DNA of 64,000 nt from NCBI RefSeq assembly GCF_003408705.1, contig NZ_QAYL01000002.1, forward strand, positions 62,001 through 126,000, given 5' to 3'. Of the stretch, positions 1-9,525 are shown piece by piece (position 1 is the first letter of the stretch; each line of letters starts with the position of its first letter). The notes under the pieces are model-generated. The model made no database searches, was not told the DNA's origin, and was given only the letters and a program-made list of their open reading frames with translations. Source of the DNA: Mycobacterium uberis. Lineage in GTDB: Bacteria > Actinomycetota > Actinomycetes > Mycobacteriales > Mycobacteriaceae. The position numbers and the translations under genes were made by a program.

Positions 1-704
1 TGATCGGTAGTCTCCACCACCGGCAACACTTCAACTTCGGCAAACGAAGTCTGCCGCCGGCTCTGGTTATCAAACGGGCTGATCCGGACTAACCGGTGGG
101 TGCCCTGCTCGCTTGCCAACGTGCCATAGGCGAACGGCGTGTGCACGACAAACGTGGCACTCTTGATGCCGGCTTCTTCGGCATAGGAGGTGTCGAACAC
201 TTCGACGCCGTATTTGTGCTGCTCTGCCCATCGAATATACATCCGCATCAGCATTTCGGCCCAGTCTGCGGCATCCACCCCGCCTGCACCGGAACGGATA
301 GTGATCAGCGCTTCACGTTCGTCGTACTCGCCCGACAACAGTGTGCGCACCTCGGCGGCCTCGATATCGGCACGCAACGCTTTGAGTTCGGCATCAGCCT
401 CGGCGAAAGCCTCCACTCCGCTGGCGAAACCCGCAGCCTTTTCTTCAGCCGCTAGCTCGTAGAGCACCGGCAGGTCATCTAGGCGCCGCCGTAGCTGCCC
501 GATCCGGCGTAGCTCGCCCTGAGCGTGGGATAGCTCGCTGGTAACGCGTTGCGCGCGAGCCTGATCATCCCACAGTTTCGGGTAGCATGCCTCATGCTCA
601 AGCTTCTCGATACGGGTGCGTAAACCCTCCACATCGAGCACCCGCTCCACCGTGGTCAAGGTGGAGTCAAGGGCAGCTATGTCGGCTTGGCGGTCAGATT
701 CCAC
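1..704 (-). CDS. prfB: Peptide chain release factor 2 (RF2), 5' part; 3' end outside window
   Basis: RF2 recognises UGA and UAA stop codons and triggers peptide release on the ribosome. The reverse frame is open from a GTG at 704 to the window edge, giving about 234 of some 375 residues. It begins [14 protein letters not shown], like the M. tuberculosis protein, runs through the coiled-coil domain 1 ([13 protein letters not shown]) and ends at VVETTD. The catalytic GGQ loop therefore lies beyond the window. An in-frame GTG at 710 is an alternative start. It is divergent from fprA, as at Rv3105c-Rv3106 in M. tuberculosis. No stop or shift is seen, so the gene looks functional as far as visible. 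Confidence 0.93.
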   Translation of the reverse strand, partial: MESDRQADIAALDSTLTTVERVLDVEGLRTRIEKLEHEACYPKLWDDQARAQRVTSELSHAQGELRRIGQLRRRLDDLPVLYELAAEEKAAGFASGVEAFAEADAELKALRADIEAAEVRTLLSGEYDEREALITIRSGAGGVDAADWAEMLMRMYIRWAEQHKYGVEVFDTSYAEEAGIKSATFVVHTPFAYGTLASEQGTHRLVRISPFDNQSRRQTSFAEVEVLPVVETTD

Positions 705-884
705 AATCACCCACGTTACCGGCGCCCCCAAGTAGCAACCAGCAGTGCCCTGGGGAGCTCCCGGTAACAGCCATTAGCATCAAAATGCTCGTCATGTGAA
801 CGCCACCACAGTGACGTGACCGCTCATTACATCCCACCGCGTCCAGTGTCACAGGGGCCGGGCACGAACAGTAAGGTTCAACTA

Positions 885-2255
885 TTGCGTCCACACCACC
901 GGTATCACATCGCCATCGTTGGCTCGGGGCCGTCGGGATTCTTCGCCGCGGCATCGGTGTTGAAGGCCGCCGACTCCTCTGACGAGATCGACGTTGCCGT
1001 CGACATGCTGGAGATGTTGCCGACACCGTGGGGACTGGTCCGCTCTGGTGTCGCACCCGATCACCCCAAGATCAAGTCGATCAGCAAGCAGTTCGAAAAG
1101 ACCTCTGAGGACCCACGGTTCCGCTTTTTCGGCAACATAATTGTCGGCGAACACATCGAGCCTGCCGAACTCACCGAACGCTACGACGCCGTAATCTATG
1201 CCGTTGGGGCGCAGTCCGACCGCGCTTTGAACATTCCCGGTGAAGACCTGTCGGGCAGTGTCTCTGCCGTTAATTTCGTGGGCTGGTATAATGCTCACCC
1301 CAATTTCCACGAGATGTCACCCGACCTGTCGGGTCGTCGCGCGGTGGTTATTGGCAATGGCAACGTCGCACTCGACATCGCGCGCATCCTGATCACCAAT
1401 CCCGACGTGCTTGCACTCACCGATATCGCCGACCACGCACTACAATCACTGCGCCCGCGCGGGATCGAGGAAGTGATCATCGCTGGCCGCCGCGGACCGC
1501 TGCAGACAGCATTCACCACATTGGAACTGCGTGAGCTAGCAAACCTCGAAGGAGTCGATGTGATCGTCGATCCAGCTCAGCTGGAGGACATCAGTGACGA
1601 GGACGCAGCCGCAGTAGGCAAGACGACCAAGCAAAACATTAAGGTGTTGCGTGACTACGCTGCGCGGACGCCCAGACCCGGCCATCGTCGGATTGTGTTC
1701 CGATTCCTGACTTCCCCGATTGAAATCAAAGGCGAGGGCAAGGTTGAGCAAATTGTATTCGGCCAAAACGAACTGGTCACTGACGACAGCGGGCGGGTGG
1801 CAGCCAAAGACACCAGTACCCGCGAGGAACTGCCAGTTCAGTTGATCGTGCGATCGATCGGTTATCGCGGTGTACCAATGCCGGGGTTACCTTTCGACGA
1901 CAGCAGCGGTACTATACCCAACACCAACGGCCGAGTGGACGGCAGCCAAAACGAGTACGTCGTCGGGTGGGTTAAGCGCGGGCCGACCGGAGTGATCGGC
2001 ACCAACAAGAAGGACTCCCAAGACACCGTCGACACTTTGATGGAGGATCTAGCTGGCGCCAAGGATTCCAAAGAGTTCGGTACAGACCACGCCGACCAGC
2101 TGGCCGAGTGGCTGGCCACACGACAGCCCAAGCTGGTCACATCGGCGCACTGGCAGGCCATCGACCGCTTTGAACGAGCGGCTGGTAAACCGCACGGCCG
2201 CCCACGCGTTAAGCTGCCGAACCTCGCCGAGCTGCTGCGGGTAGGGCACGGCTGA
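885..2255 (+). CDS. fprA: NADPH-ferredoxin reductase FprA
   Basis: FAD flavoenzyme of the adrenodoxin-reductase type that passes electrons from NAD(P)H to ferredoxin. The N-terminal dinucleotide-binding motif is IAIVGSGPSGFFAAA, followed by LEMLPTPWGLVRSGVAPDHP typical of the family. The second Rossmann motif is AVVIGNGNVALDIARI, and the C-terminal ATG-like motif is GWVKRGPTGVIGTNK. I chose the TTG at 885: it has AAGG eight bases upstream and gives 456 residues beginning RPHHRYHIAIVG, the same length as the M. tuberculosis protein. The frame is open from a start at 816, which would add 23 unrelated residues. It probably serves P450s and other ferredoxin-dependent enzymes. Confidence 0.93.
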   Translation: MRPHHRYHIAIVGSGPSGFFAAASVLKAADSSDEIDVAVDMLEMLPTPWGLVRSGVAPDHPKIKSISKQFEKTSEDPRFRFFGNIIVGEHIEPAELTERYDAVIYAVGAQSDRALNIPGEDLSGSVSAVNFVGWYNAHPNFHEMSPDLSGRRAVVIGNGNVALDIARILITNPDVLALTDIADHALQSLRPRGIEEVIIAGRRGPLQTAFTTLELRELANLEGVDVIVDPAQLEDISDEDAAAVGKTTKQNIKVLRDYAARTPRPGHRRIVFRFLTSPIEIKGEGKVEQIVFGQNELVTDDSGRVAAKDTSTREELPVQLIVRSIGYRGVPMPGLPFDDSSGTIPNTNGRVDGSQNEYVVGWVKRGPTGVIGTNKKDSQDTVDTLMEDLAGAKDSKEFGTDHADQLAEWLATRQPKLVTSAHWQAIDRFERAAGKPHGRPRVKLPNLAELLRVGHG

Positions 2256-2261
2256 TCACGG

Positions 2262-3195
2262 TCAACTAGCACCCAGGGGTTGAGGATCCCGGCCGGGTCC
2301 AGTGCGGATTCCGCCGCACGCCGATCTGCCGCGAACCGGTCCGGACCGTCGCAGTAAACGTGGAGGAACCAACAAGTAACCACACCGGCTCCGCAAACTC
2401 ACTCGATCGCCGTCCTAGCAACCTTGGTTACCGCAGAGCGGGGTAAATCGAATCCTTCTCAGGTGCAAGTGGTTTCGAAAATTTCGGCGATGATAACACG
2501 GCGGGTAAGAGCATCACGCTGGTAGAGCATACGCAAGAATGATGAGCACCAGCTTGTCAAAGAATCATTTTTCTTTGTTTCGCTTACGGTTTCGCTGCTA
2601 CGCCACGCGAGCACAGTGCCACTGTGCTCGGCAGCGATCCGTTGTGCACAGTACAGCCACGCATCGATCGGGTGGCAAGTCAACTCGAAAGCCAGCTCGA
2701 GCACACCGCCACTGACCGGCGCACCAGTACTCGGGAACGCCCCGGTCGGACTCAGAGCCGACAATTGACTGGGCATAGGACGGCTTGGGCAACTATCCGA
2801 GTCGCCGCGACCACGGCCGCTCAGTCATCGAAGTTACCGGTGGTCACCTACCAGCGCGGGCGGCCCTGTATCCGCAATCCACACCTCACTTAATGATACC
2901 GAGCGTGCCCTCGGAACCAAGGAACAACCGGCGATACTGACTGACCCCGGCTGGGATGGACAATCCGAAGCGATTTAGTCTGGTCGTCGATGTAAGTGTA
3001 CAGTGCGGCAAAGTGCCCGCAGGAGCGGCCAAGACTGGAGAACGCAAAGAACTGCGAGAAATGCCGCGACGTCAGATCGTGCGAGCCTAGTTGACCTTGT
3101 CGATTTCGAGCACCGCACTCAATTTTTCAGTAACATCCACCGTGATAGCCGGACCATCGAATCGGGGCTCGACGCCACCGACGACTGAAGCTACC
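2262..3195 (-). pseudogene. agpS: Decayed FAD-linked oxidase (alkyl-DHAP synthase-like, agpS)
   Basis: Fragments of one vanillyl-alcohol-oxidase-family protein can be read on the reverse strand in order, in different frames. Near 3000-3190 lies FDGPAITVDVTEKL. Near 2890-2960 lies RLFLGSEGTLGII, the FAD-domain hallmark. Near 2640-2720 lies LELAFELTCHPIDAWL. Near 2270-2340 is the C-terminal signature ALDPAGILNP. Several stops and frameshifts separate them, and the gene is shorter than the family. Its place next to fprA matches agpS (Rv3107c), which supports the name. The sequence does not exclude another member of the same FAD oxidase family. Confidence 0.72.
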
Positions 3196-3306
3196 GCTTC
3201 CGTACGGAATAATTGAGTTTTTGTGCACAAGCCAGTCCAGTACGTAGATCACGTCTTACTCACGATGAGGCCGTGCGATTAGGTCGGGGACGTGGTCGAT
3301 GCAGTC

Positions 3307-3733
3307 TTACAAATTGCACATAACATCACAAAATTCCTTGCTGCGGAAAGGATCTGCTTGATCAATGGGGTCGACCAAGAAGAGCTTGGCCAGCGATGCT
3401 GATGGGGTGATTCGTGATGTAGCGAACCCAAGCACGTTCGGGTCCAGCGGGCGGTGATCGGTCACGTCGTAATCGGGTAGCAGGGCCGTGATTCGCACCG
3501 TTAGATCGTGCGTTTTCCGCTCGGATAGCACCTCCTCGACGGTGCTCCAGCCCCACCACGAACACATAACGGGCGCGTCAGCGTTCCAAGCTGATGGTGG
3601 CACCGCCGACGAGCAACAGCACGACAGCCGCCACGATGGTCTAGCCCACCCCTGTGAGCGACCAGATGACACCCAAGGTCACGAACACTGGTAAAAGCGC
3701 GAAAAGCACTATTCCAAGGCTCTACTTGATCAT
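3307..3733 (-). pseudogene. Decayed small membrane protein, unknown function
   Basis: From an ATG at 3733 one reverse frame reads MIK, a stop, then LGIVLFALLPVFVTLGVIW. After another stop it continues VAAVVLLLVGGATIS. These are two good transmembrane segments. The frame then runs on as RRARYVFVVGLEHRRG, and a second frame carries a soluble-looking tail (THDLTVRITALLPDYDV). Two in-frame stops and a frame change make it a pseudogene. I do not recognise the family. Confidence 0.5.
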
Positions 3734-4042
3734 GTCTACAGAACTCCTCGTCCGGATCGGATCGATATCCTTGCATGCCACGCCTTCAGGATGCCAAACA
3801 ACCGCCTTTACAGCCCGATTGACTAACGACCGTAATGGCAAACTCTACACATTCACGTTAGCGAGTGGTGTGCCGCCGAGGGCAGCTGGCATCAAAGGTG
3901 GTCAAGATCGACGCGTCACGTTGCAAATAGACCACCCGAAAATCGCTGTGCTGTCAAGCATCGACGACACACGACTCAATACCCTGATACGGAGTCCAAC
4001 TCACGCTGATACCGCGCCCGCCCGCGGTGGTATGACGAGCCG
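3734..4042. other. Region without a recognisable gene
   Basis: About 300 bases between a decayed membrane gene and a small reverse gene. Open stretches exist on both strands, but none has a recognisable motif or a good start. It reads like eroded coding sequence. Confidence 0.5.
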
Positions 4043-4390
4043 TTAGCTGGCCGGTGGGTCGAGTGGCGCGAACTTCCAGTTGTCCGGATTCTTCGGCGAA
4101 TACATCACCGGGTGCAACTGCCCCATTGCCGGCCATTGGTCGACGTCGACTACCATGCGCCAATACACCGAATACTCACTGACGGTTGGTCCGCTGATAA
4201 CACCGGCGATCGTGACGAACTGCTCACCACGAGCGCCGTCGGGCCGTGGGCTAACCCCGGTGACCAGCAACGTGCCGTTTGCCAAGTCACCCCTGCCCAC
4301 AGCAGGGTGACAGCCGCGCGGGAGGAACCGCTGGGCCAGGAAAACACCCAAGATCACCACCAGTAATAGCAATACACCGAATTCCCACAT
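4043..4390 (-). CDS. Conserved-type hypothetical protein with N-terminal membrane anchor
   Basis: 115-residue open frame from an ATG at 4390. Residues 1-20 (MWEFGVLLLLVVILGVFLAQ) form one clear membrane segment or uncleaved signal. The rest is soluble with a periodic V/T/P-rich pattern (TLLVTGVSPRPD, FVTIAGVISGPTVSEY, VMYSPKNPDNW), consistent with a small beta domain outside the membrane. It is divergent from hisN with about 90 bases between them. The regular composition and intact frame in a decaying region argue for a real gene. I cannot assign a function. Confidence 0.55.
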   Translation of the reverse strand: MWEFGVLLLLVVILGVFLAQRFLPRGCHPAVGRGDLANGTLLVTGVSPRPDGARGEQFVTIAGVISGPTVSEYSVYWRMVVDVDQWPAMGQLHPVMYSPKNPDNWKFAPLDPPAS

Positions 4391-4480
4391 TCATTCAGGT
4401 TAGAGTCATGGTAGGACTTCTGGCATGGATCGCACCGGCGACGACGCAGAATGACAGAACGCGGATACGGAGCAGTGCGC

Positions 4481-5260
4481 ATGGCTCAGGACGATCTGAT
4501 GCTGGCATTGACGCTGGCTGATCGTGCCGACACGTTGACACGCGCCCGTTTCGGCGCGCTCAATCTACGCGTCGACACCAAACCCGATCTGACTCCGGTC
4601 ACCGACGCCGACCGCGCGGTCGAAGCCGACATGCGCGAGGTGCTCAGGCGCGAGCGACCAAAAGACAGCATTCTAGGCGAAGAATACGGTGGTAAAACAA
4701 CTTTCAGTGGAAGGCAGTGGGTTATAGACCCGATCGACGGCACCAAGAACTTTGTACGCGGGGTCCCCGTGTGGGCCAGCTTGATCGCCTTGCTCGACGA
4801 CGGGGTCCCCTCAATCGGCGTCATCAGCGCGCCCGCACTGCAGCGACGGTGGTGGGCCGCGCGCGGCAAAGGTGCATTCGCAGCGGTCGACAAGGTCCCG
4901 CGCCGGCTGGCGGTCTCGGAGGTGACCAACCTGGGTTCGGCGAGCCTGTCGTTCTCCAACTTGTCCGGGTGGGCACAGCGCGGTTTACGCGAGCGGTTTC
5001 TAAGCTTGACTGACGCCGTATGGCGGGTGCGCGCCTACGGCGACTTTCTGTCCTATTGCCTACTCGCCGAGGGAGCCGTAGACATCACTGCCGAACCGGA
5101 GGTATCGGTGTGGGACCTGGCAGCCCTCGATATCGTGGTGCGTGAGGCGGGTGGGGTTCTGACCAGCCTCGACGGCACCCCGGGGCCACATGGTGGCAGC
5201 GCGGTGGCGACGAACGGTCGCCTGCACCGAGAAGTACTGAAGAGGATCGCACCAGTGTGA
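4481..5260 (+). CDS. hisN: Inositol-monophosphatase-family phosphatase (HisN/ImpC, Rv3137-like)
   Basis: Mg2+-dependent phosphatase of the inositol monophosphatase superfamily. The mycobacterial ortholog is annotated as histidinol-phosphatase HisN or as ImpC. Visible metal and catalytic motifs are GEEYGG (first Glu), [14 protein letters not shown] (the family DPxDGT signature) and a C-terminal [17 protein letters not shown] (the WDxAA motif). The start at ATG 4481 has GGAG ten bases upstream and gives [16 protein letters not shown], 259 residues, the usual length. The frame also holds an ATG at 4451, which I think is too far upstream. It is followed by the fadE24 operator and is probably a single-gene unit. 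Confidence 0.9.
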   Translation: MAQDDLMLALTLADRADTLTRARFGALNLRVDTKPDLTPVTDADRAVEADMREVLRRERPKDSILGEEYGGKTTFSGRQWVIDPIDGTKNFVRGVPVWASLIALLDDGVPSIGVISAPALQRRWWAARGKGAFAAVDKVPRRLAVSEVTNLGSASLSFSNLSGWAQRGLRERFLSLTDAVWRVRAYGDFLSYCLLAEGAVDITAEPEVSVWDLAALDIVVREAGGVLTSLDGTPGPHGGSAVATNGRLHREVLKRIAPV

Positions 5261-5278
5261 ATTAACTAACAGGACGTT

Positions 5279-5307
5279 CCCTATATTTACTCCGGAGTAA
5301 AATAGGG
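5279..5307. promoter_or_regulatory. Perfect 16-bp palindrome with extended arms upstream of fadE24 (likely operator)
   Basis: Bases 5286-5301 form a perfect palindrome (TTTACTCC/GGAGTAAA). Outside it, CCCTAT at 5279-5284 pairs with ATAGGG at 5302-5307, offset by one base. It sits 37-65 bases upstream of the fadE24 ATG in the promoter zone. Symmetry of this size is typical of a TetR-family dimer site. The consensus does not match the KstR or KstR2 boxes I know, so the regulator is unknown. Confidence 0.65.
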
Positions 5308-5343
5308 CTATCTACATTGCCCCAACGATCTGAGACTGCTGAC

Positions 5344-6741
5344 ATGACCAACACTGCTCCTGGTGCTAAGCCCTCTTCCGCGCCTCCCAAACGACGCGGT
5401 CCAAAGTCCGCCATCGGGATGCAGCCACACAAGCGGACTGGGGTCGACGTCGCAATTGCGATGCTGACTCTACTGGCCGGCCAGGAGTTCCTGGACAGAT
5501 ACCATCTGCGCGATCCGCTCAATCGAGCGTTGCGCTGCGGAGTCAAGACGATGTTCTCCACAACCACGTCCACCAGCCGGCAGTTTAAGCGGGTGCAGAA
5601 CCTACGCGGTGGTGCGACCCGGTTGCCGCCCAGCGACAGGAACGACTTCGACCTGACGCCAGATGATGATCAGAAGTTGATCATCGAGACTGTCGACGAA
5701 TTCGCCACAGAGGTACTACGACAGGCCGCTCATGAAGCCGATGAAGCCGCATCATACCCACTCGATCTGATCGCCAAAGCCGCTAAGCTGGGCATCACCG
5801 CGATCAACATTCCCGAAGACTTCGACGGCATCGCCGAACGCCGTTCCGGCGTGACCAATGTGCTGGTAGCCGAGGCGCTGGCGCACGGCGACATGGGATT
5901 GGCATTGCCGATTCTGGCCCCCGGCGGTGTGGCGGCTGCGCTAACCCATTGGGGCAGCGCCGATCAGCAGGCCACCTACCTGAAAGAGTTTGCCGGCGAG
6001 AATGTCCCCCAGGCCTGTGTAGCCATCGCCGAACCGCAGCCGTTGTTCGACCCCACCCGGCTGAAGACCATCGCCGTGCGCACCCCGTCCGGATATCGGC
6101 TCGATGGGGTGAAGTCATTGGTCCCGGCCGCAGCCAGAGCCGAGCTATTCATCATTGGCGCCCAGCTGAATAGCAGGCCAACATTATTCATCGTCGAGTC
6201 TTCGGCCAAAGGACTGACCGTCAAAGCCGACCCCAGCATGGGGATTCGCGCTGCAGCCTTAGGCCACGTTGAACTCTGCGGAGTGTCAGTACCCCTGAAG
6301 GCCCGGTTAGGCGAAGAGGAAGCGACGGATAATGACTACTCCGAAGCGATCGCGTTGGCCCGGCTAGGCTGGGCCGCGCTGGCGGTCGGCACCTCGCATG
6401 CGGTGCTGGACTATGTCGTTCCGTATGTGAAAGAACGCGAAGCCTTCGGCGAGCCAATCGCGCACCGCCAGGCCGTCGCCTTTATGTGTGCCAACATCGC
6501 TATCGAGTTGGACGGGCTGCGCCTGATCACGTGGCGTGGCGCATCTCGCGCCGACCAGGGCCTCTCATTCACACGGGAAGCGGCACTGGCCAAGCGATTC
6601 GGTTCCGACAAGGCCATGCAAATCGGCCTAGACGGTGTGCAGCTGCTGGGCGGCCACGGCTTCACCAAAGAGCACCCGGTTGAACGCTGGTACCGCGACC
6701 TGCGAGCTATCGGTGTGGCAGAGGGCATCGTAATTATCTAA
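5344..6741 (+). CDS. fadE24: Acyl-CoA dehydrogenase FadE24
   Basis: Acyl-CoA dehydrogenase family flavoprotein, 465 residues, for the first oxidation step of beta-oxidation of an unknown acyl-CoA. Family features include FAD/substrate-loop signatures CVAIAEPQPLF and GVKSLVPAAARAELF, and the C-terminal RQAVAFMCANIAIELDG and QLLGGHGFTKEHPVERWYRD. The end lacks the catalytic Glu motif (EGT) that FadE23 carries. This suits an alpha2-beta2 heteromer with the next gene (inference from paired mycobacterial FadEs). The ATG at 5344 matches the family start MTNTAPGAKP. An in-frame start at 5317 would sit against the operator. fadE23 follows after 33 bases, so the two are co-transcribed. Confidence 0.92.
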   Translation: MTNTAPGAKPSSAPPKRRGPKSAIGMQPHKRTGVDVAIAMLTLLAGQEFLDRYHLRDPLNRALRCGVKTMFSTTTSTSRQFKRVQNLRGGATRLPPSDRNDFDLTPDDDQKLIIETVDEFATEVLRQAAHEADEAASYPLDLIAKAAKLGITAINIPEDFDGIAERRSGVTNVLVAEALAHGDMGLALPILAPGGVAAALTHWGSADQQATYLKEFAGENVPQACVAIAEPQPLFDPTRLKTIAVRTPSGYRLDGVKSLVPAAARAELFIIGAQLNSRPTLFIVESSAKGLTVKADPSMGIRAAALGHVELCGVSVPLKARLGEEEATDNDYSEAIALARLGWAALAVGTSHAVLDYVVPYVKEREAFGEPIAHRQAVAFMCANIAIELDGLRLITWRGASRADQGLSFTREAALAKRFGSDKAMQIGLDGVQLLGGHGFTKEHPVERWYRDLRAIGVAEGIVII

Positions 6742-6774
6742 AGTCTGCATTCTCTTCAAAGCGAAAGACCGATC

Positions 6775-7977
6775 ATGGCAATCAATCTAGAGCTGCCTCG
6801 CAAGCTGCAAGCGGTAGTCGTGAAGATCCATCAAGGCGCCGCCGAGATGGTGCGGCCGATCGCCCGCAAATATGACCTAAAAGAACACACCTACCCGGTT
6901 GAACTAGACACCCTGTTCAATCTGTTCGCGGGAGCCGCTGAGTCGTTCGCCTTCGCCGGAGCAGACGCGCTCGGTGATGAGGACGACAAAGACGAAAACC
7001 ACAACGGCGCTAACATGGCAGCGCTGCTACAGACCTTGGAGGTCTGCTGGGGCGATGTCGCGATGCTGCTGTCCATCCCCTACCAGGGGCTAGGCAACGC
7101 CGCTATCTCCGCGGTCGCTACCGACGAGCAGCTGGAGCGCTTGGGCAAGGTGTGGGCGGCAATGGCCATCACCGAGCCGGGCTTCGGGTCGGACTCGGCG
7201 GCGGTGTCAACGACTGCCACCCTCGACGGCGACGAATACGTGATCAACGGCGAGAAGATCTTTGTTACCGCCGGGTCACGCGCTACCCATATCGTGGTGT
7301 GGGCCACCCTGGACAAGTCGCTGGGCCGCGCGGCGATCAAGTCATTCGTCGTACCACGCGAACACCCCGGCGTCACGGTCGAGCGCCTCGAGCACAAGCT
7401 CGGCATCAAAGGATCAGATACCGCTACGATTCGCTTTGATAATGTCCGTATTCCCAAGGACAACTTGCTGGGTAACCCGGACATCGAGGTTGGTAAGGGC
7501 TTTTCCGGAGTGATGGAGACCTTTGACAACACCCGGCCGGTCGTTGCCGCCATGGCCGTCGGGATCGGCCGCGCCGCGCTAGAGAAAATCCGCAAGATCC
7601 TCACTGATGCTGGAGTAGAGATCTGCTACGACAAGCCCTCGCATGCCCAAAGTGCCGCCGCGTCAGAGTTCCTGCGGATGGAAGCCGACTGGGAGGCCAG
7701 TTACCTGCTGTCGTTGCGTGCAGCGTGGCAAGCCGACAACAACATCCCCAACTCCAAAGAAGCGTCAATGAGCAAGGCCAAGGCCGGCCGGATGGCCAGC
7801 GATGTTACTCTCAAGACTGTCGAATTAGCAGGAACAACAGGCTATTCCGAGCAGACCCTGTTGGAAAAATGGGCTCGCGACTCAAAGATCTTGGACATCT
7901 TCGAGGGCACTCAGCAGATTCAGCAGCTAGTGGTTGCGCGACGATTACTGGGCCTGTCATCTTCCGAGCTCAAGTAA
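6775..7977 (+). CDS. fadE23: Acyl-CoA dehydrogenase FadE23
   Basis: 400-residue acyl-CoA dehydrogenase. MAITEPGFGSDSAAVST is the flavin-binding signature and GEKIFVTAGSRATHIVVW follows the family pattern. RLEHKLGIKGSDTATIRFDNVRIP is the second hallmark region. The catalytic base is in IFEGTQQIQQL, with Glu about residue 377. It is complete, with an ATG start after GAAAGA, 33 bases behind fadE24 in the same presumed operon, and probably under the palindrome upstream of fadE24. The two genes are also adjacent in M. tuberculosis (Rv3139-Rv3140). The acyl-CoA substrate is not known from sequence. Confidence 0.93.
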   Translation: MAINLELPRKLQAVVVKIHQGAAEMVRPIARKYDLKEHTYPVELDTLFNLFAGAAESFAFAGADALGDEDDKDENHNGANMAALLQTLEVCWGDVAMLLSIPYQGLGNAAISAVATDEQLERLGKVWAAMAITEPGFGSDSAAVSTTATLDGDEYVINGEKIFVTAGSRATHIVVWATLDKSLGRAAIKSFVVPREHPGVTVERLEHKLGIKGSDTATIRFDNVRIPKDNLLGNPDIEVGKGFSGVMETFDNTRPVVAAMAVGIGRAALEKIRKILTDAGVEICYDKPSHAQSAAASEFLRMEADWEASYLLSLRAAWQADNNIPNSKEASMSKAKAGRMASDVTLKTVELAGTTGYSEQTLLEKWARDSKILDIFEGTQQIQQLVVARRLLGLSSSELK

Positions 7978-8146
7978 CTTTTCGGCCTCATCGCATTGTC
8001 CGAGCGTAGCAAAAAGCTGGCACAGTGACCCAGGTCATTTCACAGGGCAACGCGACCTGTGCCGGCGTGTGGTCGTGCCATGACATGTCGAGTTTTAGAT
8101 TGAAGCGGCGGAGGCTCTTCGATCTCTGGTTGACGACGGAGGTGGC

Positions 8147-9124
8147 ATGCGCGCGGCACAAGTGACTCGGCTAGATGGTCCGGACGCTGTCGAGATCAAC
8201 AATATCGAGGAACCAACAGGTGACGGCGTGATCGTGGAGGTGCACGCAGCCGGTGCGGCATTTCCGGACGCATTGTTGACCCGCGGCCGCTACCAGTACC
8301 GGCCGAAGCTGCCGTTCGTGCCCGGAGCTGAGATCGCCGGAATCGTTCGGTCGGCGCCAGCCAACAGTCACGTAGATCCTGGCGACAGGGTTGTCGGCCT
8401 CACCATGCTTACCGGCGGGATGGCGGAGGTTGCAGTGTTGTCACCTAAGCGAGTGTTCAAACTGCCTGACAACGTGACCTTCGAGGAGGGTGCTGGCCTG
8501 CTGTTCAACGATCTGACCGTATGCTTTGCCCTCCGTGTCCGCGGCCGGCTACAGCAGGGAGAGACGGTGCTGGTACACGGAGCTGCCGGCGGGATCGGAA
8601 CGTCGACGTTGCGGCTGGCGCCGGTGCTCGGCGCGTCGCGCACCATCGCGGTGGTCAGCACCGAAGCGAAGGGCCAGACCGCGACCGCGGCCGGCGCCAC
8701 TGATGTGGTGTTGGCTGAGGGGTTCAAAGACACAGTAAAGGAGTTAACCGGCGAGCGCGGCATCGATGTGCTAGTCGACCCAGTTGGTGGCGACCGGATG
8801 GCCGACTCACTACGCTCGCTTGCTCCGGGTGGACGGCTACTTGTCATCGGCTTCACCGGCGGTGAGATACCCACGGTGAAGGTAAACAGACTGCTGCTCA
8901 ACAACATTGATATAGTCGGTGTCGGCTGGGGCGCCTGGACCTTAACACACCCCGAAGCTCTGGCCGAGCAATGGGCCCAGCTCGAACTGCTGCTTACCGC
9001 CGGCCAGCTGCCTTTGCCTGAGCCAATGATCTACCCACTAGACGAGGCTGCTAGCGCAATTGCCTGTCTTGAAAATCGCACCGCTAAAGGCAAAATCGTA
9101 TTGCGCGTCCGCGACAATGTGTAA
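8147..9124 (+). CDS. fadB4: NADPH:quinone oxidoreductase-like protein FadB4
   Basis: Zinc-less medium-chain dehydrogenase/reductase of the quinone oxidoreductase type, 325 residues. The N-terminal GroES-like domain includes PFVPGAEIAGIVRS. The cofactor motif VLVHGAAGGIGTSTLRLAP at about residues 141-159 is the expected AxxGGxG. VDPVGGDRMADSLRSLAPGG and RLLVIGFTGGEIP complete the Rossmann domain. The fadB name in mycobacteria is historical, as the sequence does not resemble hydroxyacyl-CoA dehydrogenases. The ATG at 8147 has GGAGGTGG close upstream. It lies 170 bases after fadE23 on the same strand and may have its own promoter in that gap. Confidence 0.9.
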   Translation: MRAAQVTRLDGPDAVEINNIEEPTGDGVIVEVHAAGAAFPDALLTRGRYQYRPKLPFVPGAEIAGIVRSAPANSHVDPGDRVVGLTMLTGGMAEVAVLSPKRVFKLPDNVTFEEGAGLLFNDLTVCFALRVRGRLQQGETVLVHGAAGGIGTSTLRLAPVLGASRTIAVVSTEAKGQTATAAGATDVVLAEGFKDTVKELTGERGIDVLVDPVGGDRMADSLRSLAPGGRLLVIGFTGGEIPTVKVNRLLLNNIDIVGVGWGAWTLTHPEALAEQWAQLELLLTAGQLPLPEPMIYPLDEAASAIACLENRTAKGKIVLRVRDNV

Positions 9125-9525
9125 CCATGGCGACCCACCGCGATGGCAACGATGCCGACTTATGAAGATCCACAAAATCCATGGCGTCACAAGCCTAGCT
9201 GACATGGTTTGGCGCCCATGGCGCGCTTTCCGCACGCAGCCAAGACAAACTCGACCGATCGACCACCGTAAACAGCACAGAGTTGCGAGCCGCCCACACC
9301 GTCAAGAGCATCACCGAACCACTGCCTTTCCTCGCCACAGTCACCAAGTTCGAGGGAGATTGAACCAAAAGTAGTAAGACAAAAATAACATCGCTCGATA
9401 CCGGCTTAGATGTGGACTGTAATAAGTTCGGCATGATTGACGCAACGGTTGACCGTCGCAGCAAAAGTCATTCGTCGTGCGAACGACCCAGCAACGCCAG
9501 AGCGTCACCAGATACCATCTGCATC
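9125..9525. other. Non-coding or eroded spacer
   Basis: 400 bases between fadB4 and the receiver-like gene. M. tuberculosis has a reverse-strand gene (Rv3142c) here. A reverse open stretch at 9195-9464 contains a hydrophobic run (SSDVIFVLLLLVQ) and could be its remnant, but I cannot confirm that. The forward open frame reaching into the next gene from 9412 does not look coding. Confidence 0.4.

Noticed and set aside
96-455. Forward open frame of 119 codons
   Set aside because: It is the shadow of prfB, which is in frame with strong homology on the other strand.
882-1310. Reverse open frame inside fprA
   Set aside because: It is antisense to a well-conserved enzyme, with no start signal or motif.
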